A program made the translations under genes and the position numbers. From Tannerella sp. (lineage in GTDB: Bacteria > Bacteroidota > Bacteroidia > Bacteroidales > Tannerellaceae), in the NCBI GenBank assembly GCA_031265585.1, contig JAISCL010000361.1, forward strand, positions 1 through 32,253: 32,253 nucleotides of DNA. The letters are read 5' to 3'. Below are positions 8,385 to 16,975 of the stretch, in pieces; within the stretch, counting starts at the first letter, position 1, and every line of letters begins with the position of its first letter. The notes beneath the pieces were generated by a model. The model was not told where the DNA came from. It saw only the letters and a list, made by a program, of their open reading frames with translations, and made no database searches.

Positions 8385-8436
8385 ATTATACTGCGCGCAG
8401 CCTGGTTTTGTGCATTGCATGCAATCAATAATGTGT

Positions 8437-8464
8437 GTAGAGACGCGATGCATCGCGTCTCTAC
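8437..8464. repeat. 28-bp perfect palindrome, copy 1
   Basis: The half-site is GTAGAGACGCGATG and the second half is its exact reverse complement. It lies 5 bp beyond the stop codon of the GH43 gene that ends at 8470, so it is in that gene's 3' region and between it and the exporter promoter. Exact copies lie at 10472-10499 and 16776-16803, and a doubled variant at 20935-20993. Confidence 0.95.
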
Positions 8465-8469
8465 GGCTG

Positions 8470-9468
8470 TTATTTGCCGGTTTTGAATATTGGTTTCGGG
8501 GCGCTCAGGGAGGGGGCGCCGGCGTCTATGCAGGGCCATTTTTCGCTGTCCCACCGGATGCGGTCGAGCAGCAGGACACGTCCTTTGGGGTTGTCTGTAT
8601 CGACGCCGTGGTAGAGGATCCAGCCGCTGCCGGCGTCGTCACGGACGATTTCCGAGCAGTGGCCGTTTCCTGTGAAGCGGGAGTTTCTGTCGATCACGGT
8701 CGTGCGGCCGTTGTCCATCATGTCTTTTCCGGATTTGTCGAGATAGGGGCCGAACAGCGAGGCGGAACGTCCCACGACCAGCTTGTAGGTGCTTTTTATG
8801 CCTTCGCAGCAGCTTCCGGTGGAGGCGAAGAGGTAGTAGTACGCTCCCTTTTTATGGATGTAAGTTCCTTCGAAGGCGGTGCCGGCGATTTTCCTTTTTT
8901 CGGCGCCTTCCTTTATTTTTAAGCCTTCACCGTCTAATTCGATGGCGTAGATACCTCTGAAACTGCCCCAGAAGAGGTATTTTTTACCATTGTCCTCCAT
9001 GTAAAACGGGTCGATGGAGTTCTGTACGCCGATTTCACTGCTCCGGAACAGTTTTCCCCGGTCGGTAAACGGGCCTTCGGGCCTGTCGGCCGTGGCGACC
9101 CCGATGCCGCACGTCCACTCCCCGCCCCATACCGACATGGAGTAATAGAGGACGTAGCGGCCGTTTATGCAGTTGATGTCCGGCGCCCAGATCCCTCCGC
9201 CGGGTTCAAAGTCCGGGCGCGTTTCATCCGTAAAGGCGGTGCCCTTAAATTCCCAGTCGGTGAGGTTTTCCGAGCGGTAGACCGGGGTGTTGCGGGTGTC
9301 TTCCGTTGCATACAGATAGAAGCTGCCGTCTGCCGCCCGCAGGATCGTGGGGTCGGGGAGGCTTCGGCTTACGACGGGATTACGGTAAAGCGCCGGTTCG
9401 CTGTTGCAGGAGGAGGAGGAGGTGCAGCCCGAGAGGATGCAGAAAAGGAACAGTACCGGCGTTTTCAT
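8470..9468 (-). CDS. GH43 family lipoprotein, arabinanase/arabinofuranosidase-like
   Basis: 332 residues. MKTPVLFLFCILSGC is a lipoprotein signal with lipidated C15. The five-bladed propeller signature residues of GH43 are present: base D39 in SLPDPTIL, pKa-modulating D153 in NSIDPFY, and acid E200 in AFEGTYIHKKG; H270 in GNGHCSEI may be the central metal-site histidine. The layout is closest to endo/exo-1,5-alpha-arabinanase types, but GH43 specificity cannot be fixed by eye. The start codon overlaps the stop of the upstream GH43 gene (ATGA), indicating coupled translation. The 28-bp palindrome begins 5 bp after the stop. Confidence 0.88.
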   Translation of the reverse strand: MKTPVLFLFCILSGCTSSSSCNSEPALYRNPVVSRSLPDPTILRAADGSFYLYATEDTRNTPVYRSENLTDWEFKGTAFTDETRPDFEPGGGIWAPDINCINGRYVLYYSMSVWGGEWTCGIGVATADRPEGPFTDRGKLFRSSEIGVQNSIDPFYMEDNGKKYLFWGSFRGIYAIELDGEGLKIKEGAEKRKIAGTAFEGTYIHKKGAYYYLFASTGSCCEGIKSTYKLVVGRSASLFGPYLDKSGKDMMDNGRTTVIDRNSRFTGNGHCSEIVRDDAGSGWILYHGVDTDNPKGRVLLLDRIRWDSEKWPCIDAGAPSLSAPKPIFKTGK

Positions 9469-10412
9469 TTCATCCGGGCCTGTATGATTTCTCCCGATAT
9501 GCTCATGACCGGGTTTTCGTCGTCCGAAAAGACTACATCTGCGATGTACATCCGTCGGGGATGGATTTTTTCCCGCGAATGATGCGCGTGGAATACGATC
9601 CTTAACCGGCCGTCCCTGTCCCGGAACGTGGCGCTGTGGCCGACGCCTGCGAGCGTATCCGGTTTCTGGAGGATGGGGTTATTTTCGTATTTTGTCCAGG
9701 GTCCCGCGGGCGATGCGGCGGTTGCATATCCGATACCGTAGAAGGGGCTTTCATAGCTGTTTGCCGAGTAGGAGAGGTAGTACGCGCCCCTGTGTTTGAC
9801 GACGAATCCGCCTTCGTTCACGCGGGGCCAGACTTCTTCCCAGGGCTGCGAGACGTGGATGCATTTCGTCAGGGTGGATTCCCGGACGGTTTGCAGGTCG
9901 TCTTCCAGTTCGGCTACCCAGATGTTCAGTCCGTCGTTGAAGCGGTCGAAGTACAGGTACGGTTTTCCGTCGTCGTCGATGAACAGCGAGTTGTCGATGC
10001 ACTTTTCGCCCGCAAGCATCGGCTTTTTTTCCGCCTGCACGAACGGCCCGAACGGCGAAGCGGCGGTCGCTACGCATATATGTTCGCTTGAGGAATAGTA
10101 CATGAAGAATTTCTTCCTGCTTTCGATGTAGTATACTTCGGGCGCCCAGAAGGTGTTCCGGGGTTCCGCCGACCAGGAGTCTCCGGCCTGCAGGGCTAAG
10201 CCGGGCGCTTTTTCCCAGACCCGGAGATCGGTGGAGGTGTAGACTTCGATGCCGTTCGGGGCGTGCGTCCCGTAAGCGTAGTAGGTGCCGTCGTGCAGCA
10301 TGATGAACGGGTCGCCGAAGAGGACGGGATCGGCAACGGCTCCTGCGTCCCTGCTGTTGCCGCTGCATGAGAGGACGATACAGGAAAAAACGAGTAATAA
10401 GTATTTATTCAT
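9465..10412 (-). CDS. GH43 family lipoprotein, second copy type
   Basis: 315 residues. MNKYLLLVFSCIVLSC is a lipoprotein signal with C16 lipidated. Candidate catalytic triad: D34 in FGDPFIML, D140 in CIDNSLF, and E200 in RVNEGGFVVKH; GVGHS carries the family histidine. It differs clearly from the GH43 protein downstream, so the two probably act on different linkages (arabinofuranosyl or xylosyl). It overlaps that gene by 4 bp. The start codon is immediately preceded on the minus strand by AACTTTCAACTTTCAATT, the heptamer repeat, which occupies the place of a Shine-Dalgarno site; Bacteroidota often lack a strong one. Confidence 0.87.
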   Translation of the reverse strand: MNKYLLLVFSCIVLSCSGNSRDAGAVADPVLFGDPFIMLHDGTYYAYGTHAPNGIEVYTSTDLRVWEKAPGLALQAGDSWSAEPRNTFWAPEVYYIESRKKFFMYYSSSEHICVATAASPFGPFVQAEKKPMLAGEKCIDNSLFIDDDGKPYLYFDRFNDGLNIWVAELEDDLQTVRESTLTKCIHVSQPWEEVWPRVNEGGFVVKHRGAYYLSYSANSYESPFYGIGYATAASPAGPWTKYENNPILQKPDTLAGVGHSATFRDRDGRLRIVFHAHHSREKIHPRRMYIADVVFSDDENPVMSISGEIIQARMK

Positions 10413-10413
10413 A

Positions 10414-10427
10414 ATTGAAAGTTGAAA
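10414..10427. repeat. Two heptamers ATTGAAA/GTTGAAA at a start codon
   Basis: These are direct heptamers of the same kind as at 8357. They lie 1 bp upstream of the GH43 start codon at 10412, thus in the ribosome-binding region of that gene. Confidence 0.6.
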
Positions 10428-10471
10428 GTTATACCTGTTTGGCGAAGGTTGGAGACTGCGCCGGACGGGAT

Positions 10472-10499
10472 GTAGAGACGCGATGCATCGCGTCTCTAC
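10472..10499. repeat. 28-bp perfect palindrome, copy 2
   Basis: Identical to the copy at 8437. It lies 7 bp beyond the stop codon of the GH2 gene (TAG at 10507-10509) and between it and the next GH43 gene, so it could end or process the GH2 transcript. Confidence 0.95.
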
Positions 10500-10506
10500 G
10501 CACGTC

Positions 10507-12321
10507 CTATTTATTCAGTTCGTTGATGACGGACTGGTTGGCTTTGCGGACTTCGGCTTCGATGATTTTGACTTTTTTGCGGTCGTAGGTCATCAGGCCG
10601 TTTACTTCGCCTTCCACGTCGGTTGTCTGCGTGTAGACGGCTCCGGAGAAGCCGCGTTTTACCAGGTCTTGCAGTTCTTTGGCGTAGGTTACGTATTCTG
10701 CCGTTACTTCGTTTTCGTTTTTAAACTGGACGTAGCCCCAGTTGCGCTTGTCCCACCACAGGTGGTTTTCGAGCGCCAGGCCGATCCCGCCGTATTCGCC
10801 CAGTACGTTGACGCGTTGCGGGTCAAAGAGGTACATGCTGGGGCGCGGGTAGTTATGCAGATCCAGCATGTCGCCGCAGGGACGGTGGTTTCCGCCGCTG
10901 GCCGGATTTACCAGGCGGGAAGGATCGTACGTTTTGGTGTATTCCGCCGCTTTTTCCGTGTTAAACTGCCCCCATCCTTCGTTGAAGGGCACCCATACGA
11001 CGACCGAAGGATTCGACATGCACAAGTCCATGATTTCTTTCCACTCGCGGTAGAAGTTGTCGACGGATTCCTGCGTGCGTTTCTTGTCCGTTCCCCCGTT
11101 GTACTCGCTGGACACCCACTGATTGCCCAGGTCGCCGCTCGGCATGTCCTGCCATACGAGGATGCCTTCCCGGTCGCAGTGATAGTACCAGCGCGCCGGT
11201 TCGACCTTCACGTGCTTGCGGATCATGTTGAATCCCCATTCTTTCGTCTTTTTAATATCGTAGAGCAGCGCTTCGTCCGTGGGCGCCGTATAGAGTCCGT
11301 CGGGCCACCATCCCTGGTCCAGCGGCCCGAAATGGAACAGGTCTTTGTTGTTCAGCTGCATGCGCATGATTCCGTTTGCATCGCGTTTGGTTGAGATTTT
11401 ACGGAATGCCGTGTATGATTTCACTTCATCGACTACTTTCCCGGAGGACGTAACGGATACGTTCATATCGTACAGATAGGGATTCTGCGTGTCCCACAGG
11501 GTCGGATTTTCCACGCCCAGGCGCAGTTCGCTTCCGGCCAGGCCTTTTGCCGTGGCGACGACCCGTCCCTTGTCCGTCACTTTCACTTCGACGATGTCGT
11601 TCGTCCGGCATCCCTGCGAGGTCTCCACCGTCACGTTCAGGGATCCGCTTTCGATGGAGGAGATCGTTTTGATCGCCGTGATATGGTTGTCCGGCACCGG
11701 TTCGAGCCAGACGGTCTGCCAGATCCCCGTTACGGCGGTATACCAGATGCCTTCCGGCCGGTTGACCTGTTTTCCGCGCGGCTGGTATCCCCTGCTGGTC
11801 GGATCCCATACGCGGACGACTAATTTGTGCTTTGATTTCCCGGCCAGGAACGGGGTGATGTCAAAGGAGAACGGCGTATATCCACCCTTGTGGGAGCCGA
11901 TCATGATGTCATTGACAAACACGTCCGCCTTCCAGTCCACGGCGCCGAAGTTCAGGACGACGTTTTTCCCTTTCCAGTTGGAAGGTACCGTAAATTCACG
12001 TTTGTACCACAGTTCGTTTGCCTCGCCCACTTCCTTCATAACGCCGGAGAGGGAGGATTCGATTGCGAACGGGACGAGGATTTTCCCCTCAAATCCGGAC
12101 GGTTCGGCCGTGCCGCGGGGAGCGACGGCATACTCCCAAAGCCCGTTCAGGTTCAGCCACAGGCTGCGTTCGATCAGCGGACGCGGGTATTCGGGCCATA
12201 CGTTTTGCGGATCGACCTTTTCCGTCCATTCCGTTTTCAACCTGTCTCCTGCCGGAGACCACTGTGCATGTGCGCTTACGATGAGTAAGCAGGCGCAGAT
12301 TGCGAAAGATAATTTCTTCAT
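10507..12321 (-). CDS. GH2 family glycoside hydrolase (beta-galactosidase/beta-glucuronidase-like)
   Basis: 604 residues. MKKLSFAICACLLIVSAHAQ is a type I signal peptide, so the enzyme is periplasmic or exported. The order is sugar-binding jelly roll (about 40-185, with LWLNLNGLWEYAV and FVNDIMIGSHKGGYTPFSFD), an Ig-like domain (about 190-285), then the TIM barrel. The catalytic acid/base is E448 in PFNEGWGQF and the likely nucleophile is E509 in LGEYGGIGL. GH2 enzymes remove terminal beta-linked sugars (galactose, glucuronate, mannose); the exact sugar is not readable. The gene lies 36 bp after the DUF4965 gene on the same strand and is probably co-transcribed. Confidence 0.93.
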   Translation of the reverse strand: MKKLSFAICACLLIVSAHAQWSPAGDRLKTEWTEKVDPQNVWPEYPRPLIERSLWLNLNGLWEYAVAPRGTAEPSGFEGKILVPFAIESSLSGVMKEVGEANELWYKREFTVPSNWKGKNVVLNFGAVDWKADVFVNDIMIGSHKGGYTPFSFDITPFLAGKSKHKLVVRVWDPTSRGYQPRGKQVNRPEGIWYTAVTGIWQTVWLEPVPDNHITAIKTISSIESGSLNVTVETSQGCRTNDIVEVKVTDKGRVVATAKGLAGSELRLGVENPTLWDTQNPYLYDMNVSVTSSGKVVDEVKSYTAFRKISTKRDANGIMRMQLNNKDLFHFGPLDQGWWPDGLYTAPTDEALLYDIKKTKEWGFNMIRKHVKVEPARWYYHCDREGILVWQDMPSGDLGNQWVSSEYNGGTDKKRTQESVDNFYREWKEIMDLCMSNPSVVVWVPFNEGWGQFNTEKAAEYTKTYDPSRLVNPASGGNHRPCGDMLDLHNYPRPSMYLFDPQRVNVLGEYGGIGLALENHLWWDKRNWGYVQFKNENEVTAEYVTYAKELQDLVKRGFSGAVYTQTTDVEGEVNGLMTYDRKKVKIIEAEVRKANQSVINELNK

Positions 12322-12357
12322 GTCTTAAAAATTAAAATAGTTATAATTAAAAATGTG

Positions 12358-14871
12358 TTATTTTGTCATTTTGTCCGCCAGCATTTTCATGAAATAGCCT
12401 CCGACTACCGAACGCGCCCTGAAATTCATGGAATGACTGTCCTGCGTATCGTGCCAGTCGCTCAGGGGGATGCGGGAGACCGTTTCGTTGGCGTATGTGT
12501 GGACGGGCAGCATCAGTTGGCGGAAGTCCTGCGGATTGTCGGCGAGGCAGGCGCTCCAGATGATCCAGTCCGTTTTCGTATAGTCTTCGCGGCTGTCCAG
12601 GGGGAGGCCGTACCGGTTCTGTTTCGTCAGGTACCAGGCGATTTCTTTCCTTGCCGCTTCTTCCGGGAAGATATTCAATCCGAGCAGTTTGTCCCAGACC
12701 AGGTTGTATTTCTGGCTCCAGGTGCCGGGCTTGTCGAACGTCAGGCGGTAATGGTCGCCATCGTCGGCCATCTGCATCCACTGTTTGGCCATTTCTCTGG
12801 CTGCGCCGGTGTATTTGCCGGCTGTTTCCCGGTCGCCCAGCATGGCTGCCATTTTCCCGTAGCCGGCAATGCCCATGATGGCCTTGATGGAAAGGTTGGC
12901 ATTGTGAGCGAAATGTCCCGCAAAGTCGTCCGTGCACAGCTGGTTTTCCGGGTCGAGGCCTTCTTTGAGCAGGTAGTTCGCCCATGTCGTCAGGACGTCC
13001 CAGTGCTTTTTGGCGAATCCGGCATTACCTTTCACGGTGGCGATCGCTGTGGTCAGGATGAGCATGTTGCCGGCTTCTTCGACCGGCATGTCTCCGCCGT
13101 AGGTTTGTCCGTTAGCGATGGGGTAAGTGCCTACGTCGTGCGCCGGGAACGGTTTGTTCCACCGGCCGCTTTCGCTGAAGTAAAAGACCGGGGTCATCAT
13201 TGCTTCCAGCAAATCGGGGTTGTAAAGGAGGAAGAGGGGCGCGGAAGGATAGGTAATATCCACCGTCCCGATTGAGCCGTTGCTGAAATTTTCTTTTGAG
13301 AGGAAGAGCAGGTTGCCGTCCCGGTCTTCAATCAGTTTATGCGCCGAGACGGCCTGGCGGTAGGCGAGGGCGCAGAGTTCGGCATACTCTTTCCCGCCGC
13401 TTTTTTCCGCTCCGTTCATCAGTTGCGTGTCAAACTTCCGGCAGCGCTGCATGACGGGCAGGTACTCTCCGGCGGCTTTTTCGAAGGCTTCGGTGATGCC
13501 GGCTTTCTGCTTCCAGTAGGCCGGGCGGTTGTCGTGGAAGTACTGAATCGCATAGATGTCGTCGTAGCCGATCATCATGAATCCGGAAGCGGGGGCGGCT
13601 GTCTTTTCCAGGTTTTCACAGAAGGCCAGGACGGTCGAGCCGCTTTGCGTCACGGTTTCCGACACGTTCGGCAGGGCGATGTTTCCCGTCCGGATGAAAT
13701 GTTCCTTCATCTCCGCATATTCGCCGATGCGGATGGCCGTCCGGTCTTTTTTCCGGGATGCGATGTAAAAATAGCCCCAGTCGATCCGTACGTTATCCCC
13801 CTTCTTTTGCAGGACAGGCTGTTCGACCGTCCCGGTTTTTGCAAAGACAAGGTTTCCGGCTTCCGAGAGGGTTGTTTCGGTTTTTTGTCCCGGGGAATGA
13901 ATGGCCCAGTCCGGCGTTGCTTCCAGGTAGATCTGTACCTCATGCTCTTTTCCGTCAGCCGGACGGACCTGATAAGACAGGTAGTTGACGGGAGTGGACA
14001 TCCGTTCGAGGTCGTCCATCAGCAGGGGGGAGGTGAAGATGAGGTCCAGTTCCACCGGCCCGCACGTGAACGTATAATAAGTCTGCGTTGGGAGCGCCTG
14101 CACGGATTTTTGCACGGCGGGCGTTTCAAAGGATTTTACGGCTTCATTCTTCCGGAAGAGGCCGAAATCTACGTAAGCGCCTCCCGTGCGGTTGTGACAG
14201 TGGGCGGCAATGATGTTTTTGCCCGGGCGCAGCGTTTCTTTCACCTCGTCGGGCAATTCCAGCAGGACGTTCCGGTTCCAGCTGTAACCGGTCGCCACGA
14301 CGCGGATCCCGTTTATGTATAACTCGAAAATATCATCGTGCGAATACTCAAGGATCACCGGCCGGGCGGAGCAGTCTTCCGCCAGTTCGAACGTGCGCCT
14401 CACCCAGATGTCCCGGCTTTCCCAGGGCGTAGAAAGGTTCGGCATCTCCGGCGTTCCGAAGGCGGCTTTTCCTTTCTGCCACAGATTCTCATTGTAATCG
14501 GGAGCCGTCCAGTTTCCTGCAGGCTCCTTTTCCGTATAAGCCGCTTCCCACCGTTCGGTAGCCGCTGTGGGCAGGACGGTGATCAGCGGAATGTCGTTTA
14601 TCCCCATAAAACGGTACGTGACGCCGTCCACGCGCAAAGCCCCGAGCAGGGGAAATTTGACGCCCGTCCAGTGGCGGACGATGTCCTGATTCAGTTCATC
14701 GGCAAACGACCAGGCGCTGGTGTAGGGGTCGATCGTAATCAGCGGAAAGGCCGGCGCGCGGAGTGAACTTTCCTTAACAGGCTTGAACAGGTCGGCAGGC
14801 GACGGCGAGCATCCGTATAAGCAGGATGCAACGAGCAGAAGTGCAGCGAAAGCGAAAACAGTTCGATTCAT
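12358..14871 (-). CDS. DUF4965/DUF5127/DUF1793 multi-domain lipoprotein (glutaminase A-like annotation)
   Basis: 837 residues from the ATG at 14871 (MNRTVFAFAALLLVASCLYGCSPSP), with a lipobox at VASC or LYGC (C17 or C21). An upstream in-frame ATG at 14934 is rejected because a TATTTTTG promoter box lies between the two. The mature protein has an N-terminal region with RAPAFPLITIDPYTSAWSFA, typical of this family. An inserted beta-sandwich (about 85-225, with DIWVRRTFEL and ELYINGIRV) resembles GH2 sugar-binding domains. The C-terminal helical barrel contains DVGTYPIANGQTYGGDMPVEE and YNLVWDKLLGLNIFP. The family is often named glutaminase after fungal GtaA; the barrel and the CAZyme neighbours suggest a glycan substrate instead. 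Its activity is unproven. Confidence 0.85.
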   Translation of the reverse strand: MNRTVFAFAALLLVASCLYGCSPSPADLFKPVKESSLRAPAFPLITIDPYTSAWSFADELNQDIVRHWTGVKFPLLGALRVDGVTYRFMGINDIPLITVLPTAATERWEAAYTEKEPAGNWTAPDYNENLWQKGKAAFGTPEMPNLSTPWESRDIWVRRTFELAEDCSARPVILEYSHDDIFELYINGIRVVATGYSWNRNVLLELPDEVKETLRPGKNIIAAHCHNRTGGAYVDFGLFRKNEAVKSFETPAVQKSVQALPTQTYYTFTCGPVELDLIFTSPLLMDDLERMSTPVNYLSYQVRPADGKEHEVQIYLEATPDWAIHSPGQKTETTLSEAGNLVFAKTGTVEQPVLQKKGDNVRIDWGYFYIASRKKDRTAIRIGEYAEMKEHFIRTGNIALPNVSETVTQSGSTVLAFCENLEKTAAPASGFMMIGYDDIYAIQYFHDNRPAYWKQKAGITEAFEKAAGEYLPVMQRCRKFDTQLMNGAEKSGGKEYAELCALAYRQAVSAHKLIEDRDGNLLFLSKENFSNGSIGTVDITYPSAPLFLLYNPDLLEAMMTPVFYFSESGRWNKPFPAHDVGTYPIANGQTYGGDMPVEEAGNMLILTTAIATVKGNAGFAKKHWDVLTTWANYLLKEGLDPENQLCTDDFAGHFAHNANLSIKAIMGIAGYGKMAAMLGDRETAGKYTGAAREMAKQWMQMADDGDHYRLTFDKPGTWSQKYNLVWDKLLGLNIFPEEAARKEIAWYLTKQNRYGLPLDSREDYTKTDWIIWSACLADNPQDFRQLMLPVHTYANETVSRIPLSDWHDTQDSHSMNFRARSVVGGYFMKMLADKMTK

Positions 14872-14899
14872 GATATTGAAAATCTTAAAAATTCCGGCA

Positions 14900-14907
14900 C
14901 AAAAATA
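14900..14907 (-). promoter_or_regulatory. Promoter -7 box for the DUF4965-GH2-GH43 cluster
   Basis: The minus strand reads TATTTTTG, matching TAnnTTTG, 28 bp before the start at 14871. This supports the shorter start for that gene and suggests a leftward transcript covering the CAZyme genes. Confidence 0.5.
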
Positions 14908-14994
14908 GTCCATACGATTCGAAAATATATTCAATAATCATTCAAAATCTTTCATAATTCATGCGGAATGATATGAAAGTGCGCGGAATTTCCA

Positions 14995-15002
14995 TAACTT
15001 TA
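14995..15002 (+). promoter_or_regulatory. Weak candidate -7 box for the TlpA-like gene
   Basis: TAACTTTA differs from TAnnTTTG at the last base. It lies 29 bp before the ATG at 15032, the usual distance. The divergent region 14872-15031 therefore probably carries promoters in both directions. Confidence 0.3.
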
Positions 15003-15031
15003 CCGCCGAATCAGTTATAAATTATACGAAA

Positions 15032-16669
15032 ATGAAACACACAATCTTTACTGTTGCACTGTGCTTCGCGCTTTTTGCGGGTTGCAGGAACGAAACCGTC
15101 ATCGTCAACCCCGAGTTTGACACCACGGATGCGGATTACATGATTTTATCCCGGATCGAACGTACCGATACGGCGACCGTTGTTTATGCCGGCGTCTACC
15201 ATTTGCCCGGCTACTGGATTTACCTTTCGTCCAAAGGCAAGTTAAGGGACAGCAAGGGGAAGACTTACCGGCTGCTTGACTGCACGGGATTCCAGCTGGA
15301 CAAAGAGGTCCACATGCCGGAATCCGGGACGATGGCGTTTGCCCTTTCTTTCGAACCGGTTGACAGGGACGAGAAGGTGGTGGACTACATTGACCTGGAC
15401 GAGAATAACGAAACCATAACCGGCATTAAGCTGTATAAGGTCAAGCACACCGAACCGGTACAGTGCCGGTTGAAGGGGACGGTAACCGGCAGGCCCCAAA
15501 GCAGCCGGATAGCACTGCTCAGGGCGGGCGAGGATTTCCGGACGGCAAAGGTGACGTATATTCCCGTGTACGACGGGGCGTTTGACTATATGCTTTATGC
15601 CGGTGACGAGGAGGCTTACGAATTGATATTTGAAGATGAAATACGGAGGGGGTCATGGCGTCCGGTCGAGTTCATTGCCGAATCGGGGACGCTGGAATTT
15701 ACGCTGAATCATGAGGATGAATGGCTGAACAATTCCATAAAGGGAGGCAAATACACGGAAGCCCGTCATGCGATGATCAAGGCGCTGAACGAAGAGATGA
15801 GGCCCCTGTACGACACGCTGAGCGAAAAACGCCGGCAACTGCAGGAGGAAAACAGATTTTACACGCCCGAAATGAGCGCCGTCCATGAACAGTTGAAGGC
15901 GCTCGGCGAAGGGGATGCCGCCGCACGGTACGCACTGTACGACCGGCTTTCCCAACTGGAAAAGGAGGGGAAGGATTTGACCGGCGAAGCGAAGGCGCTG
16001 CTTCAGGAGGATGTGAGGATCTACAGGACGATGTATGTGGACAAACTGCTGGATTACGCGAAAACGCACGCGGATATTTTGGGGTACACGTTTTTAGTGG
16101 AAAATATACGCCGCGCCGTTGAGTACAGGCGTTATGAGCTGGATGTGTCGCCCATGCTGGCGATCTTCCATGACGTGTACGAAAAGAAATATCCCCGCCA
16201 CCCGTACACGTCGCTGGTGCAGAGCTACGTGCAGGCGGCGGCCATACGGACGGGCAATCCCTGTCCCGACGTCACGGCTTTGGATGCCGGTACGGGCAGG
16301 GAGGTCAGGCTGTCGGAACTGATGAAAGGCCGCGTCACGCTTGTTCACTTGTGGGCGTCGTGGTGCGGCCCGTGCCGGAATCACGGCAGGGAGATGATAC
16401 CGGTTTACGAACAGTACAGGGACAAAGGATTTACGGTCGTGGGCATTGCACGCGAGCAAAAGAAGGAAGCAATGGCGATGGCGGTGGAAAGGGATCAGTA
16501 TCCGTGGGTGAACCTGCTGGAACTGAACGACGAACATGGCATCTGGACGAAATTCGGCATCGGCAATGCCGGCGGCGGCGAGTTCCTGGTCGATGCGCAG
16601 GGGCGTTTCCTGGCCGTCAATGCGACTCCGGGTGAGATGAAGAAGATTTTGCAGGAACTGTTTGACTGA
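15032..16669 (+). CDS. TlpA-like thiol-disulfide oxidoreductase lipoprotein with DUF4369-type N-terminus
   Basis: 545 residues. MKHTIFTVALCFALFAGC is a lipoprotein signal with C18 lipidated. Residues about 20-145 form a first beta domain and 145-240 resemble DUF4369 (CRLKGTVTGRPQSSRIALLR). A charged helical region, probably coiled coil, spans about 245-370. The C-terminal thioredoxin fold has the active site WASWCGPCRNHG (C445, C448) and the cis-Pro region GGGEFLVDAQGRFLA. Such lipoproteins are common next to Bacteroidales HTCS and glycan loci and reduce or exchange disulfides in the periplasm. It lies between the divergent CAZyme cluster and the HTCS gene. Its partner is unknown. Confidence 0.9.
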   Translation: MKHTIFTVALCFALFAGCRNETVIVNPEFDTTDADYMILSRIERTDTATVVYAGVYHLPGYWIYLSSKGKLRDSKGKTYRLLDCTGFQLDKEVHMPESGTMAFALSFEPVDRDEKVVDYIDLDENNETITGIKLYKVKHTEPVQCRLKGTVTGRPQSSRIALLRAGEDFRTAKVTYIPVYDGAFDYMLYAGDEEAYELIFEDEIRRGSWRPVEFIAESGTLEFTLNHEDEWLNNSIKGGKYTEARHAMIKALNEEMRPLYDTLSEKRRQLQEENRFYTPEMSAVHEQLKALGEGDAAARYALYDRLSQLEKEGKDLTGEAKALLQEDVRIYRTMYVDKLLDYAKTHADILGYTFLVENIRRAVEYRRYELDVSPMLAIFHDVYEKKYPRHPYTSLVQSYVQAAAIRTGNPCPDVTALDAGTGREVRLSELMKGRVTLVHLWASWCGPCRNHGREMIPVYEQYRDKGFTVVGIAREQKKEAMAMAVERDQYPWVNLLELNDEHGIWTKFGIGNAGGGEFLVDAQGRFLAVNATPGEMKKILQELFD

Positions 16670-16775
16670 TGTCCGGCTTTTACCGGGGCGGCCTGTTGTT
16701 TGTTAAGGAGCCTCCGCCGAACGGGGTTAGCGATGAACAAAAATCCGTATTATACTGTGTGCGGACAGGTACAGT

Positions 16776-16803
16776 GTAGAGACGCGATGCATCGCGTCTC
16801 TAC
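16776..16803. repeat. 28-bp perfect palindrome, copy 3
   Basis: Identical to the copies at 8437 and 10472. It lies 106 bp after the stop of the TlpA-like gene and is followed by GTTTTTG, so it has the look of an intrinsic terminator in the rightward direction. Confidence 0.95.
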
Positions 16804-16940
16804 GTTTTTGTTCCTGCCGTACACCTCTTCCGAGGCCGCGGATTTTATGAATCACATGTCATTCACGAAAGAACCAGGGCCGTGCGAAGTATAATATCAT
16901 ATAATTTCAGCCCGTGTACGGTATATACATCCAAAAGCTT

Positions 16941-16948
16941 TATCTTTG
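16941..16948 (+). promoter_or_regulatory. Promoter -7 box for the HTCS gene
   Basis: TATCTTTG is a full TAnnTTTG match, 27 bp before the ATG at 16976. A TTG codon at 16946 lies inside the box, which excludes it as the start. No clear -33 TTTG is seen. Confidence 0.55.
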
Positions 16949-16975
16949 TGCAAAATATCAGGGTTGCAGAGGGAA

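Larger units (their letters stand above)
16670..16975. other. 306-bp intergenic region between the TlpA-like gene and HTCS gene
   Basis: No credible gene is seen; the short frames have no start context or family pattern. The region holds the 28-bp palindrome at 16776-16803 followed by T5, and the HTCS promoter box at 16941-16948. Confidence 0.6.

Noticed and set aside
16670-16775. A small gene or gene remnant after the TlpA-like gene
   Set aside because: Short frames exist on both strands but none has start context, length or a known pattern.
16946-16975. Upstream TTG start for the HTCS gene
   Set aside because: The TTG lies inside the TATCTTTG promoter box, and the ATG at 16976 gives a proper signal peptide.
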